Of a stretch of DNA of 64,000 nucleotides, positions 35,568 through 45,809 are shown piece by piece. The position numbers and the translations under genes were made by a program. Origin of the DNA: Ophioceras dolichostomum (lineage: Eukaryota; Ascomycota; Sordariomycetes; Magnaporthales; Ophioceraceae); assembly GCA_003049485.1 (NCBI GenBank), contig PYST01000060.1:62001-126000 (forward strand). Direction: 5' to 3'. The first letter of the stretch is position 1, and each line of letters opens with the position of its first letter. The notes beneath the pieces are model-generated. The model made no database searches. It was not told the origin of the DNA and saw only the letters and a list, made by a program, of their open reading frames with translations.

Positions 35568-35954
35568 CCCTGCAGAACTGTTTGTATATCTTGGTTTGTG
35601 ACGAAAATGATACCTGGCAAAAAAGCTTGTTTTCTACCTAATGGAGTTCATTACAAGAAGGCAGTATCCAAAAAAAAAAAAAAAATAAAAAAAAAATAAA
35701 ATCGAGCGTCTTCGGATCCACCGATTTCTCATTCTATGGCCCTGCTAATCATACAATGCATATATCTGTCTGACGAGAAGATGAAAGAACCAATAAAAGG
35801 GCTGGCCGATCGCGTACTGGTCTGGCAGCGTGCCCATCCCACCAAAGACGGAGACGAACTGAAGGTGTTTGGGACTATGGCGAAAGAGAAACTAAAGTCC
35901 AAATCGCCAAGGGCCAAAGATAGCCAATGCACAGTGACAGGGCCGCATTCAGCC
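35568..35954. other. Convergent 3' region of BUD13 and TFG1 with long A tract
   Basis: The interval is 387 bases between two stop codons. At 35669-35701 there is a nearly pure A tract interrupted only by two T residues. Read from the BUD13 side it is an A-run, and from the TFG1 side a T-run. No gene. Confidence 0.7.
35669..35701. repeat. Long interrupted poly(A) tract
   Basis: Thirty-three bases of A with only two T interruptions in a 387-bp convergent interval. Possible nucleosome-depleting or transcription-ending element; might also be a collapsed assembly homopolymer. Confidence 0.7.
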
Positions 35955-38366
35955 TTAAGCCGCCTTCGGCTTCGGTCTCAAGAGCTTGTCCTGCTTGGAG
36001 TAGTTGGAGCTCTTGGTGACCAGACCGATCCACTCCTTCCGCAGCATCTGGCCAGGGCTGTCCCCGACCCGACCCGCGAAGGTCTTGAGCAGCTCCCCGA
36101 TGCTGATGCCGTTCGGGTGGGCCTCCAGCGCGGAGGCGATCTCCTCGGCCGTGACGTGGCCGGATCCGGACGACGGCGGTGGGCTCGAGGGTCCCGCCTT
36201 GGCGGGCGAGCCGGGGTTGGACGCTGCTTGGTGGTGGTGATGATCGCGACGTTCAACACGAAGTGACGACTCGTTGGGGGGAAGGGAAGAAGAGGGATGA
36301 GGGGAAGGAGAGCGAGAGAGGCGGATGGGGAGTGGTGACGACCAACCTGAAGTACCAGGACCGCCCTGCGATGGGATGGGACTCCCTGCGCGGGAGCCGA
36401 CCGGCGTGCCCCTGGCGCCTGTGCCGGTCGCCCCGACTTTGGCGCGCTTCTTCTTGCGGCCTGCGTCCGACATCTCGCCGCCGGTTGCCTCGCCGTCGCT
36501 GGCAGCACCGCCGCCGCCCCGAACCTTGGGTCGCGATGGCTGGGAGCCTCCAGGCAGCGGCGTTGTAGAGCGGCTGGGCACCACAGAGCCTGTGGCGTTC
36601 TTTTTGGCCTTCTTGCGCGTCGACTCGTTGCCACTAGATTCCGAGAGGTTGGGAGAGCCGGGCCGCTTGAGGGACTTTCCGATCTTGGCCGCGTCGGCCG
36701 CCTTTTGCTTGCCACCCGACGGCGTGGTGCTCCCCTTAGACGCCGCAAGCTTTTCCTTCTCCTTCTCCTTCTCCTTCTCTTTCTCTTTAGCCTCTTGCTC
36801 CTTCTTTTCACTCTCAGACAGTGGCTCGTCCTCACTCTGTTTTGCTCAGCGGAAGCTCTTATGGTCAGCGGTTCCGATGTTTCTCCTGGTTGAGGATTGC
36901 AAACGATACTAACAAGAAATTGGATGCAAACGGGCTAGGGTGATAGGAATGGGATTGCTAACCGATGAATCAGCGTAAGGATTTTCGTCGTCCGAGTCAC
37001 TCTGGTACTCGAGGTGCTTCTCGCGGCGTGCCAATGCCTTGCGGACCTTCTTGCCTTCCGACTTTCTTAGTAGCTCTAGCAGTTCCTCCTCCTGCTCCTG
37101 CTTCTCAACCGCTTTCTCGTCAGCCTGGCCGAACAGGTTGGCACTGAGGTGGTCCCGCCGCTGACGGTTCTTGGCATCACGAGCATCCTCGTCGTTATCC
37201 GGCTCCATGCCCGGGTTCTCGTCATCGTCCTGGAATTCATCTCCCGACATGTCCATCTCGTCGTGATCCATCTTCTCGGACCGGGGAGCCGCCCTGTACG
37301 TGCTGCTCTCCTTCTTGACACGTGAGGGTCCGCCAATGACCATGCGCGTTGCCTCGAGCTCCTCCTTGGCCTTCTTCTTCTCCTGATCCCTCAGCGCCCA
37401 TCGCCCGATCTCCATCGGCATCTTCATATGCCTCTCGGCCTCCTCGATGGTGAAGTTCTTGGTGAGGCGCGGCTTGTTGATGAAGCGATAGAACTTCTCC
37501 AACGGGATCATCCTGAATCCGCCTCCGCTAATAACGAGTCCAACGTTGGCCTCGGACAGTGGGGCCACATACGAGCCCTGCCACACGTTCTTGCCGTCGG
37601 CGTCTTCCAAGAACCAAGGAAGGGCCTCGGAGTAACGCACCTCGGACGACTTTTTGTTACCCGCAGCAGTCCCGAAGCGCGCGTTGTAGGGCTTCTCCTT
37701 CTTCTGTGGCGGTTTTTTTGGCGCGGGCTCGCCAGACTTCGCGACGGGCGCGATCTGGGCAAGGTCCAAGGCGCGTTGAGCCTCCCTCTCAGCCTTCTGC
37801 TGGGCGATCCGCTCGGCCTCCTTGTCGTCGACAGCCTCCGGTTGAGGCGGCGGGGGTGGTGGCGTCTCGGCCTCTTCCTTAATCTGCCTGCCCACAGGAG
37901 GCTGTCTAGGATCGCGTCTGTGAAGAGTGACTGGGCGGGCGAACTCGTCGGGATCCGTCGGGTCGATGCTATGTTCCGCGTCGCCGCCCTTGGCCCGGGC
38001 GAGCCTCATTATGTGGAACCGCACACCGTCCTTGAGAGCCTGCTTCGACATCACCAGAGGAAAGTCCTGCGCAGTCTTTGGCGTAGGGTCGGTCCAGCCA
38101 TCGTTCTTCTTCCGCTGGGCCTCGAAGTTGGCGAGCTTCAACCGGTCCTTGTCGCGGAGAGTCTCCACGGGGTTCTTCGGAATCGCGTATGAAGCAGTCG
38201 CGCCGGGGATCTTTTGCTTGGAGGCAGGACGCGCCATGGCCTTTGTCGGATCAGGCTTCTTCCGAGCCACAAGCGGATTGGCAGGCCGACGACGGAAGTG
38301 CGGAGGAGGGCCTTTCGGCGCGTTTGGCTTCTGCCCATTGGGCAGATTCGGCGGAGGGGCGCTCAT
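35955..38366 (-). CDS. TFG1: TFIIF large subunit (TFG1/RAP74)
   Basis: Alpha subunit of general transcription factor TFIIF, which binds RNA polymerase II and stabilises the initiation complex. Three exons on the minus strand: 38366-36963, 36836-36347, 36223-35955; joined frame 720 residues. The dimerisation domain is visible around residues 85-330 (FPLVMSKQALKDGVRFHIM; WQGSYVAPLSEANVGLVISG; MIPLEKFYRF). The middle is highly charged, with a Glu/Lys alternating run encoded by CTCCTT-type repeats at about 36750-36790 and many Ser/Lys stretches. The C-terminal winged helix (VTAEEIASALEAHPNGISIGELL...LRKEWIGLV) is intact in exon 3. The second intron (36346-36224) is 123 bases, divisible by three and stop-free; retention would add 41 residues. 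It is pyrimidine-rich with GT and AG ends, so I treat it as an intron, but this needs transcript data. Confidence 0.93.
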
Positions 38367-41141
38367 GATGTCCGGCTATGTCGTGATGTCGCTGTGGCCG
38401 GAGACCACGGACGTCGAGCGTCAAGCGTCAGAGCCGATGCAGGAATCTCTCGTTATGTAGGCATGGGACGTCGACAGATGCTAATGGCGCGCGCAGTAGG
38501 CAGGAGGTGATCGTTGGTATCCAGGCTGGCGATGACGCGACGGCAATCACTGGGTGTAAAGCTTCAAGCCTGGCTACTGGCAGTGAAGACCGTTACGAGA
38601 CCAACCCAAAATGAAAGGGCGAGAATATTTGAACGAATCGCATTCAGGACCGCCTCAAAGCAAAACCGGGTTCGAATGGACAACAAAGAGCTATCGTTGT
38701 CGCGAGATGAATGACCGCATTTCTAGGCAGGAGTGAGCGGTGTCCCGCTAAAATCAATCCGCTAGCGGACGGTACATAAGGGTATGTGGGTACTGCCCTG
38801 CCACTGCAAGTTGAGCCGCCTTGATCACACTGTGCCAGTCATAATCAGAGATGTCAGTCGGCCTTTCACTGCCACGACGTCCGAGTAGAAGTTGAAGGGG
38901 AAAAAAAAAGACGAAAAAAACCCAGGCGGTCACCAGATCGATCACCGTCGCGTCAAAACTCATCTCGCTATATTTTGTTTGCCTTCTCACCCCCTTGTTC
39001 GACCTCTTTTGCTGCTTTATTTGCCGAACGAACGGTCTTCCGTGCCGGTGGGACCGTCGATGAAGTGGGTCCGGGTCCGGGCCGAGAAAGCAGAACCGAC
39101 TTCGTGATCCTTGAACGTAATATGCCTCGCTGGTCGTTTCGACCGCAGTATTTTTGTGTGTACGGGCCGGAAATAGCCGCCGGGGGCATCGGAATCCTGG
39201 TGAGTTGCTGGATCGCACGAGTTAGGGCGGTGCAATACCCCCCCAGGCGGGAAAAGTGATCTGGGGAATGGCGGTTGCATTCTACATCGTTGAGTGTGGT
39301 CCCCTCAACTTACTGCGTCACTATGAAGGATCGTGAAAACCATCCGCCTGGCCTTGAAGGCCCTGAAGACCTCCGGGACGCGCACCTCGATGTCATCGCG
39401 GTGACCGCTTCTTTGGGGCTCCTCCATGCATGCCTCTGCATGTCATCCTCCCAAACATCTCTCGGCTACAGTCACTCTGGAATTGATGCAGAGCAGGGGC
39501 TTGTTCCGTGGGTGCGAGAAGCAAGACTGTCCTAGTACATCGGAACTCCTCGCTCAGGTCGAAAATCTCCTGCTCCGTGAGATATCACGCGGTCTTCTCG
39601 TCCCGGCGTTTGGGTCCCGAGAGAGATCATTAGGGGGAGAAGAACGCTTCGGGGTTGAGACATCTTCAGAGAGAGCTACACCGAGCGGGAGATGTCCCTG
39701 TTGGGGCTGGGGGCATGAGGACAGGTGAGGAGGCTCAAGTAGCTTGTCCGGTCTGCAAATGGAATGTCAAGCTGGTAGCTGCGGATTTCAGTTCGACGAC
39801 TTGAGCGTTGACTGATGATGTTTTGGGGTCAGGGGGGAAAAAAGAGAAGAGGGGGAAGAATACGGGGGAGGAGAGGCCAGGTGACCGATGAGGCCCTTGA
39901 CATATCTGCATTCCACCTGCGCATCCATCGGTAAATATTGATTTCACGACCAACGAGCCATATATGGTATTTGTATTGGTTGGAATAAATTATAAATTCC
40001 GGTCCTGGAAACGAGGATGGGGACATCTCGGCCTGGCTGACGGTGAATCCTGGTGGTGTTGACCAAGCGGCCCAGGCCGAACTGGCTGGGGAACTGTCCT
40101 ACAGATATTTCGTACGCTGGGTCGATTGCCGTGGTTCAATTTGAGGTCTGTCGAACAGTTTCCAAAATTCATGTCGATTTTACCTCTGGTGATTGATTTC
40201 CCTTGTTATTCGCTTCCTCGCAACCAGTTCTTCTCAACCGGCGCGGTTTTAGTCAAGCGACGGGCATTTGTCTGTGCTAGGGAACTAACGCCAACAGTAA
40301 CGAAATCTCAGGAGCCACGTTGCCACCTTATTTATCAGAGACCTTCTGCGGCTCTCTTCTAGCCACATCTAAACTTTCGTCTGGTACTGGTCCCGACTCT
40401 TCAACAGCCTGTCCTCGATTTTGAGGTACGTAGGCGCTGGGGAAAGCTGAACTCGCTAGGTGCGGCAGTTACTGGTTTCCATGGTTAGGGTGACAGTGTT
40501 GCAGGTGCGCACGTGGTGAGGGAGGACACGACTTCGGAGCTTGCCTCAGCTTTGAGCTCTTCCTGGAGCTCCGTCAACCAGCCAATAAACCACACGCATC
40601 TGGGCCCACAACACGTTCCTCAAACGAAGAATAGGGCTGCAGCTGGAACAGGACTATTCCTACTCGTCTTTACCTTACATTTTATTCCCCAAAAGTATTT
40701 CCCAAGGTTTGTTCATCTGACTTCGAACCAGGAAGGCGGAGTGTTGAAAGCTTCCAGATTCTGGATTGAGGGAGTACCGTCTGGAAGGAGTTTCCCCGCT
40801 TTTTCCTGGCCAGCTCTGTCCACCTCAAAGGGAGCCGCATTCCTAGGCCAAGGCTGGTTGATTGCGATCTCGACCTTTGGCTCGTTCAACTAGGGCTCGG
40901 CCCCTCGCAGTCTCTACCGCCATCCATCTGTACTGCTGCGGATCTGAAGGGCCTGACGTTGTATACGGTTCGAGGAGGTTAGCAAGTTCCACAAGTTGTC
41001 CTTCTGCTCTCCGGACCCTGACTTTGGCGTTGGTCTGACTGCCTTGAGGCACCTAGAGATGTCAATTTGAGCTTATAGGCTTTCATTGCAGCACTGGCCT
41101 CCAAGAAAGATCCTCACTTGGGCATCATCCATGCCTCAACA
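38367..41141. other. Divergent intergenic region TFG1/Cid1-like gene
   Basis: A 2.8 kb interval without a supported gene. The longest open frame (38754-39218, -) has no recognisable sequence and runs through A/T homopolymers. Promoters of both flanking genes should lie here. Confidence 0.5.
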
Positions 41142-44100
41142 ATGGATCGTCCTGAGCATAATGGCCGCGTCCTACTAGAGGACAAGCTGAGGGACATGCT
41201 GATCTCCAGCTCAGCGGGCGGTCCTGAAGGAGTCGCGACAAACGCCGACTTGGGAGCCATCGGAGAGACTGGGCCTTCCCAGTCGCCGAAGCCTCAGCCC
41301 AAAAAGCGACTGAATCAAGCCACGCGAAGGCAAATGTCCGCGCAGCTTTCGATTCCTATCGACCCTCGCCCTGTCATGACTCTTCCCGGCCATCAGCCGC
41401 TCTACTCAAGCCCTCCCGTGCTCTCTCATCATCAAGGCCCGGGATATCATCACCAGCGGCCACATTCTGCCACGTTCCAGCCTTCCTACCAGCAGCAGAA
41501 ATACCAACATCATGGCCAGATGTCGCACTCCGTGGCGAGAGGCGGTGGATTTGGCCATCCCAATCTACCTCCGCATCATATGGGCCATCATCATCAGTCT
41601 CGATCGTACAACGAGAACACGTTCCAGAGCGACCACGGTAGCTGGCGCTCCCCGCCGAGCCAAACCCCTTTGGTCGACCCTGCCGCCTTCGGGAGAGCCA
41701 ATGCGCTGCCCCCGCCCCACTTCAATGGTGCCCAGCCGCCTTCAGGCCCGGGCCTCGCTGGCCCATCTCCTTCTCCTGGAACGCCAGGGCGCCCAAACCT
41801 AGCCGGCCCGCAGGCTCACGGTCGTCAGCCTTTCGTCGTAAATCCCGAAGGACTTCAGGCTCAAGCTGCCTTACTCGGAGGTCTCTGCGACACCATCATT
41901 AAAGACGCCGAGATATCATATGACGAGATTCTCCGCAACGAACGGTTCCGGGTTGATATCGAGAGAATTTGCCAGACCGCCATCGCCATGCACGAGCTGC
42001 AGCACAACAACAACGTCAATTTCCACCCGGCCAGTGTCCAGCTTCGATGCTTCGGAAGTCTCTCGTCCGGATTCGCGACGAAAGCCTCCGACATGGATCT
42101 CGGTCTCCTCTCGCCACTCTCTCGACAGCTGCCGGACGACCCGAACTCACCTATTCCACGTCTCATCGAGAAGGCCTTTCTCGACGCCGGACTTGGGGCC
42201 AGGCTGCTCACTCGCACCCGTGTGCCCATCATCAAGCTATGCGAGCGCCCTCCCGAGAAGCTACGACAGGCTCTCCTGGAGACGCGAGCGAAGTGGGAAA
42301 GGGGAGAGGAGGAAGACCCGCACGAACATGACGGGGGCGAGGAAGGCACGTACAAGGACGACGAGGCCCCGCGGAGCCCCATCGCCGTGAACACCGGCCC
42401 TGTTGCCGTAAGCAGTGGTCCTGTCGCCGTCAACAACGACACCGTACCCGTGGGAAGTGGCCCTGTCGCCGTGAGCAGCGGCACCGTCGAGGTTTCGAGA
42501 GATAATGGTGACCACGACTCGTCCATGCCGGTTGTCCCGGCCGTTGACTCAAAGGCATACAGGAAAAAGCTTGACTCTTTGAAGCAAGGAAGTGGGACGG
42601 ATCTTTATGGCTACCACAACGCTGCGAAGAGAATGCTGCAAAAGCTTGGCGGGAGGGAGATCAGACAGGGAAACTTCAGGGACCTCGACGACACGGTGCT
42701 TGGCATTGTGACGGATGTATCACGAGCTTTCGTCCGAGGCCTGGTCGATGACGAGCTGCGACGCCGGCTCGCCCAGACGAGATCCGCGTCATTCCTGGCT
42801 GTGCCGCCGTATCCGTCGGTGCGATCTCTCCTAGGTGTTTACTGGCAGGCCGAGGGAGAAAGCCTGGCCATTGCGTGGGAGAGGCGTCAAGTGCGCGAGA
42901 AAGATGCGCGCGTGGAGGCTGATGCCAGGGCCAAGTTCGCCGCCTGGGCAGAGCTCCAGGACCGTCCGTCTTACGGGTTAGACCCGGCGGGATTTGCCCG
43001 GGAGCTGCAACTCGCCGCGGAGGGCTTGAGGCGATACCCATCTGTCATGCTGTCCATGCTGAAGCAGGCCCAACACGAGTCGCCCAGCGACTACCACGCC
43101 AGGGCAGCAAGACTGATACTGGACCTCGGCATCCAAGTCAACGCCGCTGGCAGTGCCTCGGAGCCCGTCCGGGCGGCCATTCGACATTACGTGATGGGCA
43201 TTTGGGGCCAAGAGGTCCGCGCCCAGGTGACGGGTTTCATGGAATTCACCGGTAGCGACACACTCAGAGCCGTGGCCCGCCGGCACAAAAGCCTCCAGCT
43301 GGCGCGTGACTTTGAGAAGGTGCTTGAGAAAGACCGCGGCGTCTACGACGTGGAGGACCGCAAACTGATCAGACAATACATCGTCGTGTTACGCCGGCCC
43401 ATGAAGCCGTCGGTCCCGCCGCATTATCACTTCGACTTCGTGGTGCCAATTCTCCCGGAGGACGTTCCCATGCTCAGTCAAATCAAGACGCTACCGGACC
43501 CGGCCAAGACGTCGGCGAACCAACCTCGCGACCCGTATCGAGATCGGCTCGAGTTCCCGAAGACGGGGGCCGGCGTGCAGTGCGACATCAACTTCTCCGC
43601 GCACCTGGCGCTGCAGAACACGCTGCTTTTGCGCTGCTACTCGCACACAGACCCTCGTGTACGGCCGCTGGTGCTCTTCGTCAAGCACTGGGCTAAGGTC
43701 CGGGGCATCAACACGCCGTACCGAGGCACGCTGAGCAGCTACGGCTACGTGCTCATGATGCTGCACTTCCTGGTCAACATCGCCACGCCGTTCGTCTGCC
43801 CGAACCTGCAGCAGCTCGCCCCTCCCCTACCGCCGGAGCAGCTCGCGAGGATGTCGCGCGAGGAGATCGAGGCGACGGTCGAGTGCCGCGGCAAGGACGT
43901 GAGGTTCTGGCGCGACGAGGACGAGATCAAGAGCCTGGCGGCCGCGAACGACCTGAACCAGAACCGGGACTCGATCGGCCATCTCCTGCGCTGCTTCTTC
44001 GAGTACTATGCCCATCACGGCCAGATGAGCACCCTTCCCTGCCGTGGCTTCGACTGGGGCCGTGATGCTCTGAGCCTCCGCACCCCCGGAGGTCTCCGGA

Positions 44101-44510
44101 CGAAGCAATCGAAGGGCTGGACGAGCGCCAAGACGGTCCACGAGGTCCAGAAGCAGCGAGTTAACCCTCAACAACAGCCCCAGCAGCAACAACAGCAGCC
44201 CAACAACGGCCCTGGAGGCGAGGTCGTCAAGGAGATCCGCCACCGATATCTGTTCGCCATCGAGGACCCGTTCGAGCTGGAGCACAACGTGGCGCGCACG
44301 GTGACACACAACGGCATCGTCTCGATCCGGGACGAGTTCCGCCGCGCGTGGAGCATCATCAAGGAGGCGGGCAAGGCGTTGCCGAAGGACGGCGGCGGCG
44401 GCGGCGACGACCCGGAACTGCTGCGGGACGTGGCGACGGAGCAGGAGAACGAGAAGAGCCCGCTGGCGGACCTCATGTCGGAGATCCACGGCCGTGGACT
44501 AGCGTTTTAA
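41142..44510 (+). CDS. Cid1/TRF-family nucleotidyltransferase (poly(A)/poly(U) polymerase) with large insertion
   Basis: Non-canonical RNA nucleotidyltransferase that probably adds A or U residues to RNA 3' ends. Single exon, 1122 residues, far longer than S. pombe Cid1. Residues 1-240 are Pro/His/Gln-rich and look disordered. The palm domain begins near residue 250 and has CFGSLSSGFATKASDMDLGLLS, with the paired catalytic Asp at about 316 and 318. The third Asp lies in GVQCDINFSAH at about residue 815, some 500 residues on, where typical enzymes have about 60. The inserted part has five 7-residue repeats (416-450) and a long helical, charged segment. The PAP-associated domain follows (LVLFVKHWAKVRGIN; SSYGYVLMMLHFL; IGHLLRCFFEYYAHH). 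The start is the first in-frame ATG (41142); the frame upstream opens with TTG. Substrate unknown. Confidence 0.9.
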   Translation: MDRPEHNGRVLLEDKLRDMLISSSAGGPEGVATNADLGAIGETGPSQSPKPQPKKRLNQATRRQMSAQLSIPIDPRPVMTLPGHQPLYSSPPVLSHHQGPGYHHQRPHSATFQPSYQQQKYQHHGQMSHSVARGGGFGHPNLPPHHMGHHHQSRSYNENTFQSDHGSWRSPPSQTPLVDPAAFGRANALPPPHFNGAQPPSGPGLAGPSPSPGTPGRPNLAGPQAHGRQPFVVNPEGLQAQAALLGGLCDTIIKDAEISYDEILRNERFRVDIERICQTAIAMHELQHNNNVNFHPASVQLRCFGSLSSGFATKASDMDLGLLSPLSRQLPDDPNSPIPRLIEKAFLDAGLGARLLTRTRVPIIKLCERPPEKLRQALLETRAKWERGEEEDPHEHDGGEEGTYKDDEAPRSPIAVNTGPVAVSSGPVAVNNDTVPVGSGPVAVSSGTVEVSRDNGDHDSSMPVVPAVDSKAYRKKLDSLKQGSGTDLYGYHNAAKRMLQKLGGREIRQGNFRDLDDTVLGIVTDVSRAFVRGLVDDELRRRLAQTRSASFLAVPPYPSVRSLLGVYWQAEGESLAIAWERRQVREKDARVEADARAKFAAWAELQDRPSYGLDPAGFARELQLAAEGLRRYPSVMLSMLKQAQHESPSDYHARAARLILDLGIQVNAAGSASEPVRAAIRHYVMGIWGQEVRAQVTGFMEFTGSDTLRAVARRHKSLQLARDFEKVLEKDRGVYDVEDRKLIRQYIVVLRRPMKPSVPPHYHFDFVVPILPEDVPMLSQIKTLPDPAKTSANQPRDPYRDRLEFPKTGAGVQCDINFSAHLALQNTLLLRCYSHTDPRVRPLVLFVKHWAKVRGINTPYRGTLSSYGYVLMMLHFLVNIATPFVCPNLQQLAPPLPPEQLARMSREEIEATVECRGKDVRFWRDEDEIKSLAAANDLNQNRDSIGHLLRCFFEYYAHHGQMSTLPCRGFDWGRDALSLRTPGGLRTKQSKGWTSAKTVHEVQKQRVNPQQQPQQQQQQPNNGPGGEVVKEIRHRYLFAIEDPFELEHNVARTVTHNGIVSIRDEFRRAWSIIKEAGKALPKDGGGGGDDPELLRDVATEQENEKSPLADLMSEIHGRGLAF
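42387..42491 (+). repeat. Five 21-bp coding repeats in the Cid1-like gene
   Basis: Five consecutive in-frame 21-base units encode V-[NSG]-[TSN]-[GD]-[PT]-V-[APE] (for example VSSGPVA). They lie inside the large insertion of the catalytic domain. Copy number may vary between strains. Confidence 0.75.
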
Positions 44511-45809
44511 GAAGGACGGATCCGGGTCGGAAGTGGTAAGGGGCACCTGCACCTGGTGGACACGATCCCACACTCGCCTCATACCTACATTACGGATCGA
44601 TTCGAGATGACCTCGCAAGTGCGTGGCTTTCCAGATTTATTTCCGAGAATCAGGGGTACGGACTAAGGAACCCCATCTTACCCATCTTGCGTTCTATTTT
44701 TTTACCTCGCCTGTTTGTGAGCCGTTTATAAGCAAAGCCAAAACCATGGTGTTCGATTTCCAGTCCATCAATGATGCTCCCACAATCTTCACTTTCAACT
44801 TCATCTCTTCACCTGATCTTCCTTTTCAGAAGAATACCCCTACAAGAACGCGGTGTCTCTGTTTTCCTCCCGGCATGTATTATTAGGCATTGCGGCCTGC
44901 ATTGTTGCTTGTTGTTTCTTTCGCGTGCTTTCTCGTTTGCAGCGGCTGGGAACGGACGGCTGTGGGAGCCGGAGCCATGCGATTGCCCATAACGCACCTC
45001 TCTCTATGGATGATGGACAGATTTCGAGGAAGGAGAATTTGGTTGGCACTTGGGTGTGTGGGCTTAATGAGGTTGGTCGGTCGGGCGAATGGATGAACGA
45101 AGGGCAACGAACGGGACGGGACGGTGGTGCGAGGTGTTTGGCTCAGCGCGTTTATGAAGTCGGAATCACACGGATGGCGTTTGTGTGTAGCTAGGTAATG
45201 ACACTTTGCGTTGCTTTTACGAAGCCTCATTGCGGCCTCTATTGTATTGTGAAAGTGAAAGTGGCCTTGGGATGACTTCCTCGAGTGCCTTCATCGCCTT
45301 CTTCTGTGTCCCTTCAACGATCTACGACGACCTCAACTGTCTAACAAGGTATTTGCAGGCTTTGCTACTCTGCAAGACGTCTCAATCGTACCCCAAGCCG
45401 CCTTTCTCATCCTCTTCCTCGTCGATATTGATGCTTCACTCTGTTTACGCGAATCAAACCCATCTCGGGCTCTCTTCGGCATGCGATAGCGCAATATTCG
45501 ACTCGAGCCTGGATAGGCCTCTCACCCATTTGCCTCATTAGAGCAACCAGATCCGATCCGCCTACCTGATCGTTTGAACAAACATCATTCAGCACGAGTG
45601 TGTACGAAACCCATAACGATCTCATACTGGACGGGCCTGAACGAAAGGCCCTCCAACTTAGAATATCAAACAAGACCTGGATCTATCTCATTGTAAGCGC
45701 AGGCGTGTATCTCTTCGGGATTTCATCTAACTACGTAGTTGAGCGAGCCCTAACCAACCCATCCAGCCTCTCCGTATCGAAGTAAAGGCTTCGTGGCACG
45801 CACAGCACA
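44511..45809. other. Intergenic region before the OTU-like gene
   Basis: A 1.3 kb interval expected to contain the Cid1-like 3' UTR and the promoter of the next gene. No gene is supported; the open frame ending at 45785 has no ATG near its start. Confidence 0.5.

Noticed and set aside
38754..39218. 154-codon minus-strand frame with a hydrophobic stretch
   Set aside because: The hydrophobic part comes from A/T homopolymers near 38895-38925; no ordered sequence or splice context supports a gene.
40513..40893. 126-codon plus-strand frame upstream of the Cid1-like gene
   Set aside because: No family motif, and it overlaps an equally open frame on the other strand; more likely promoter or leader sequence.
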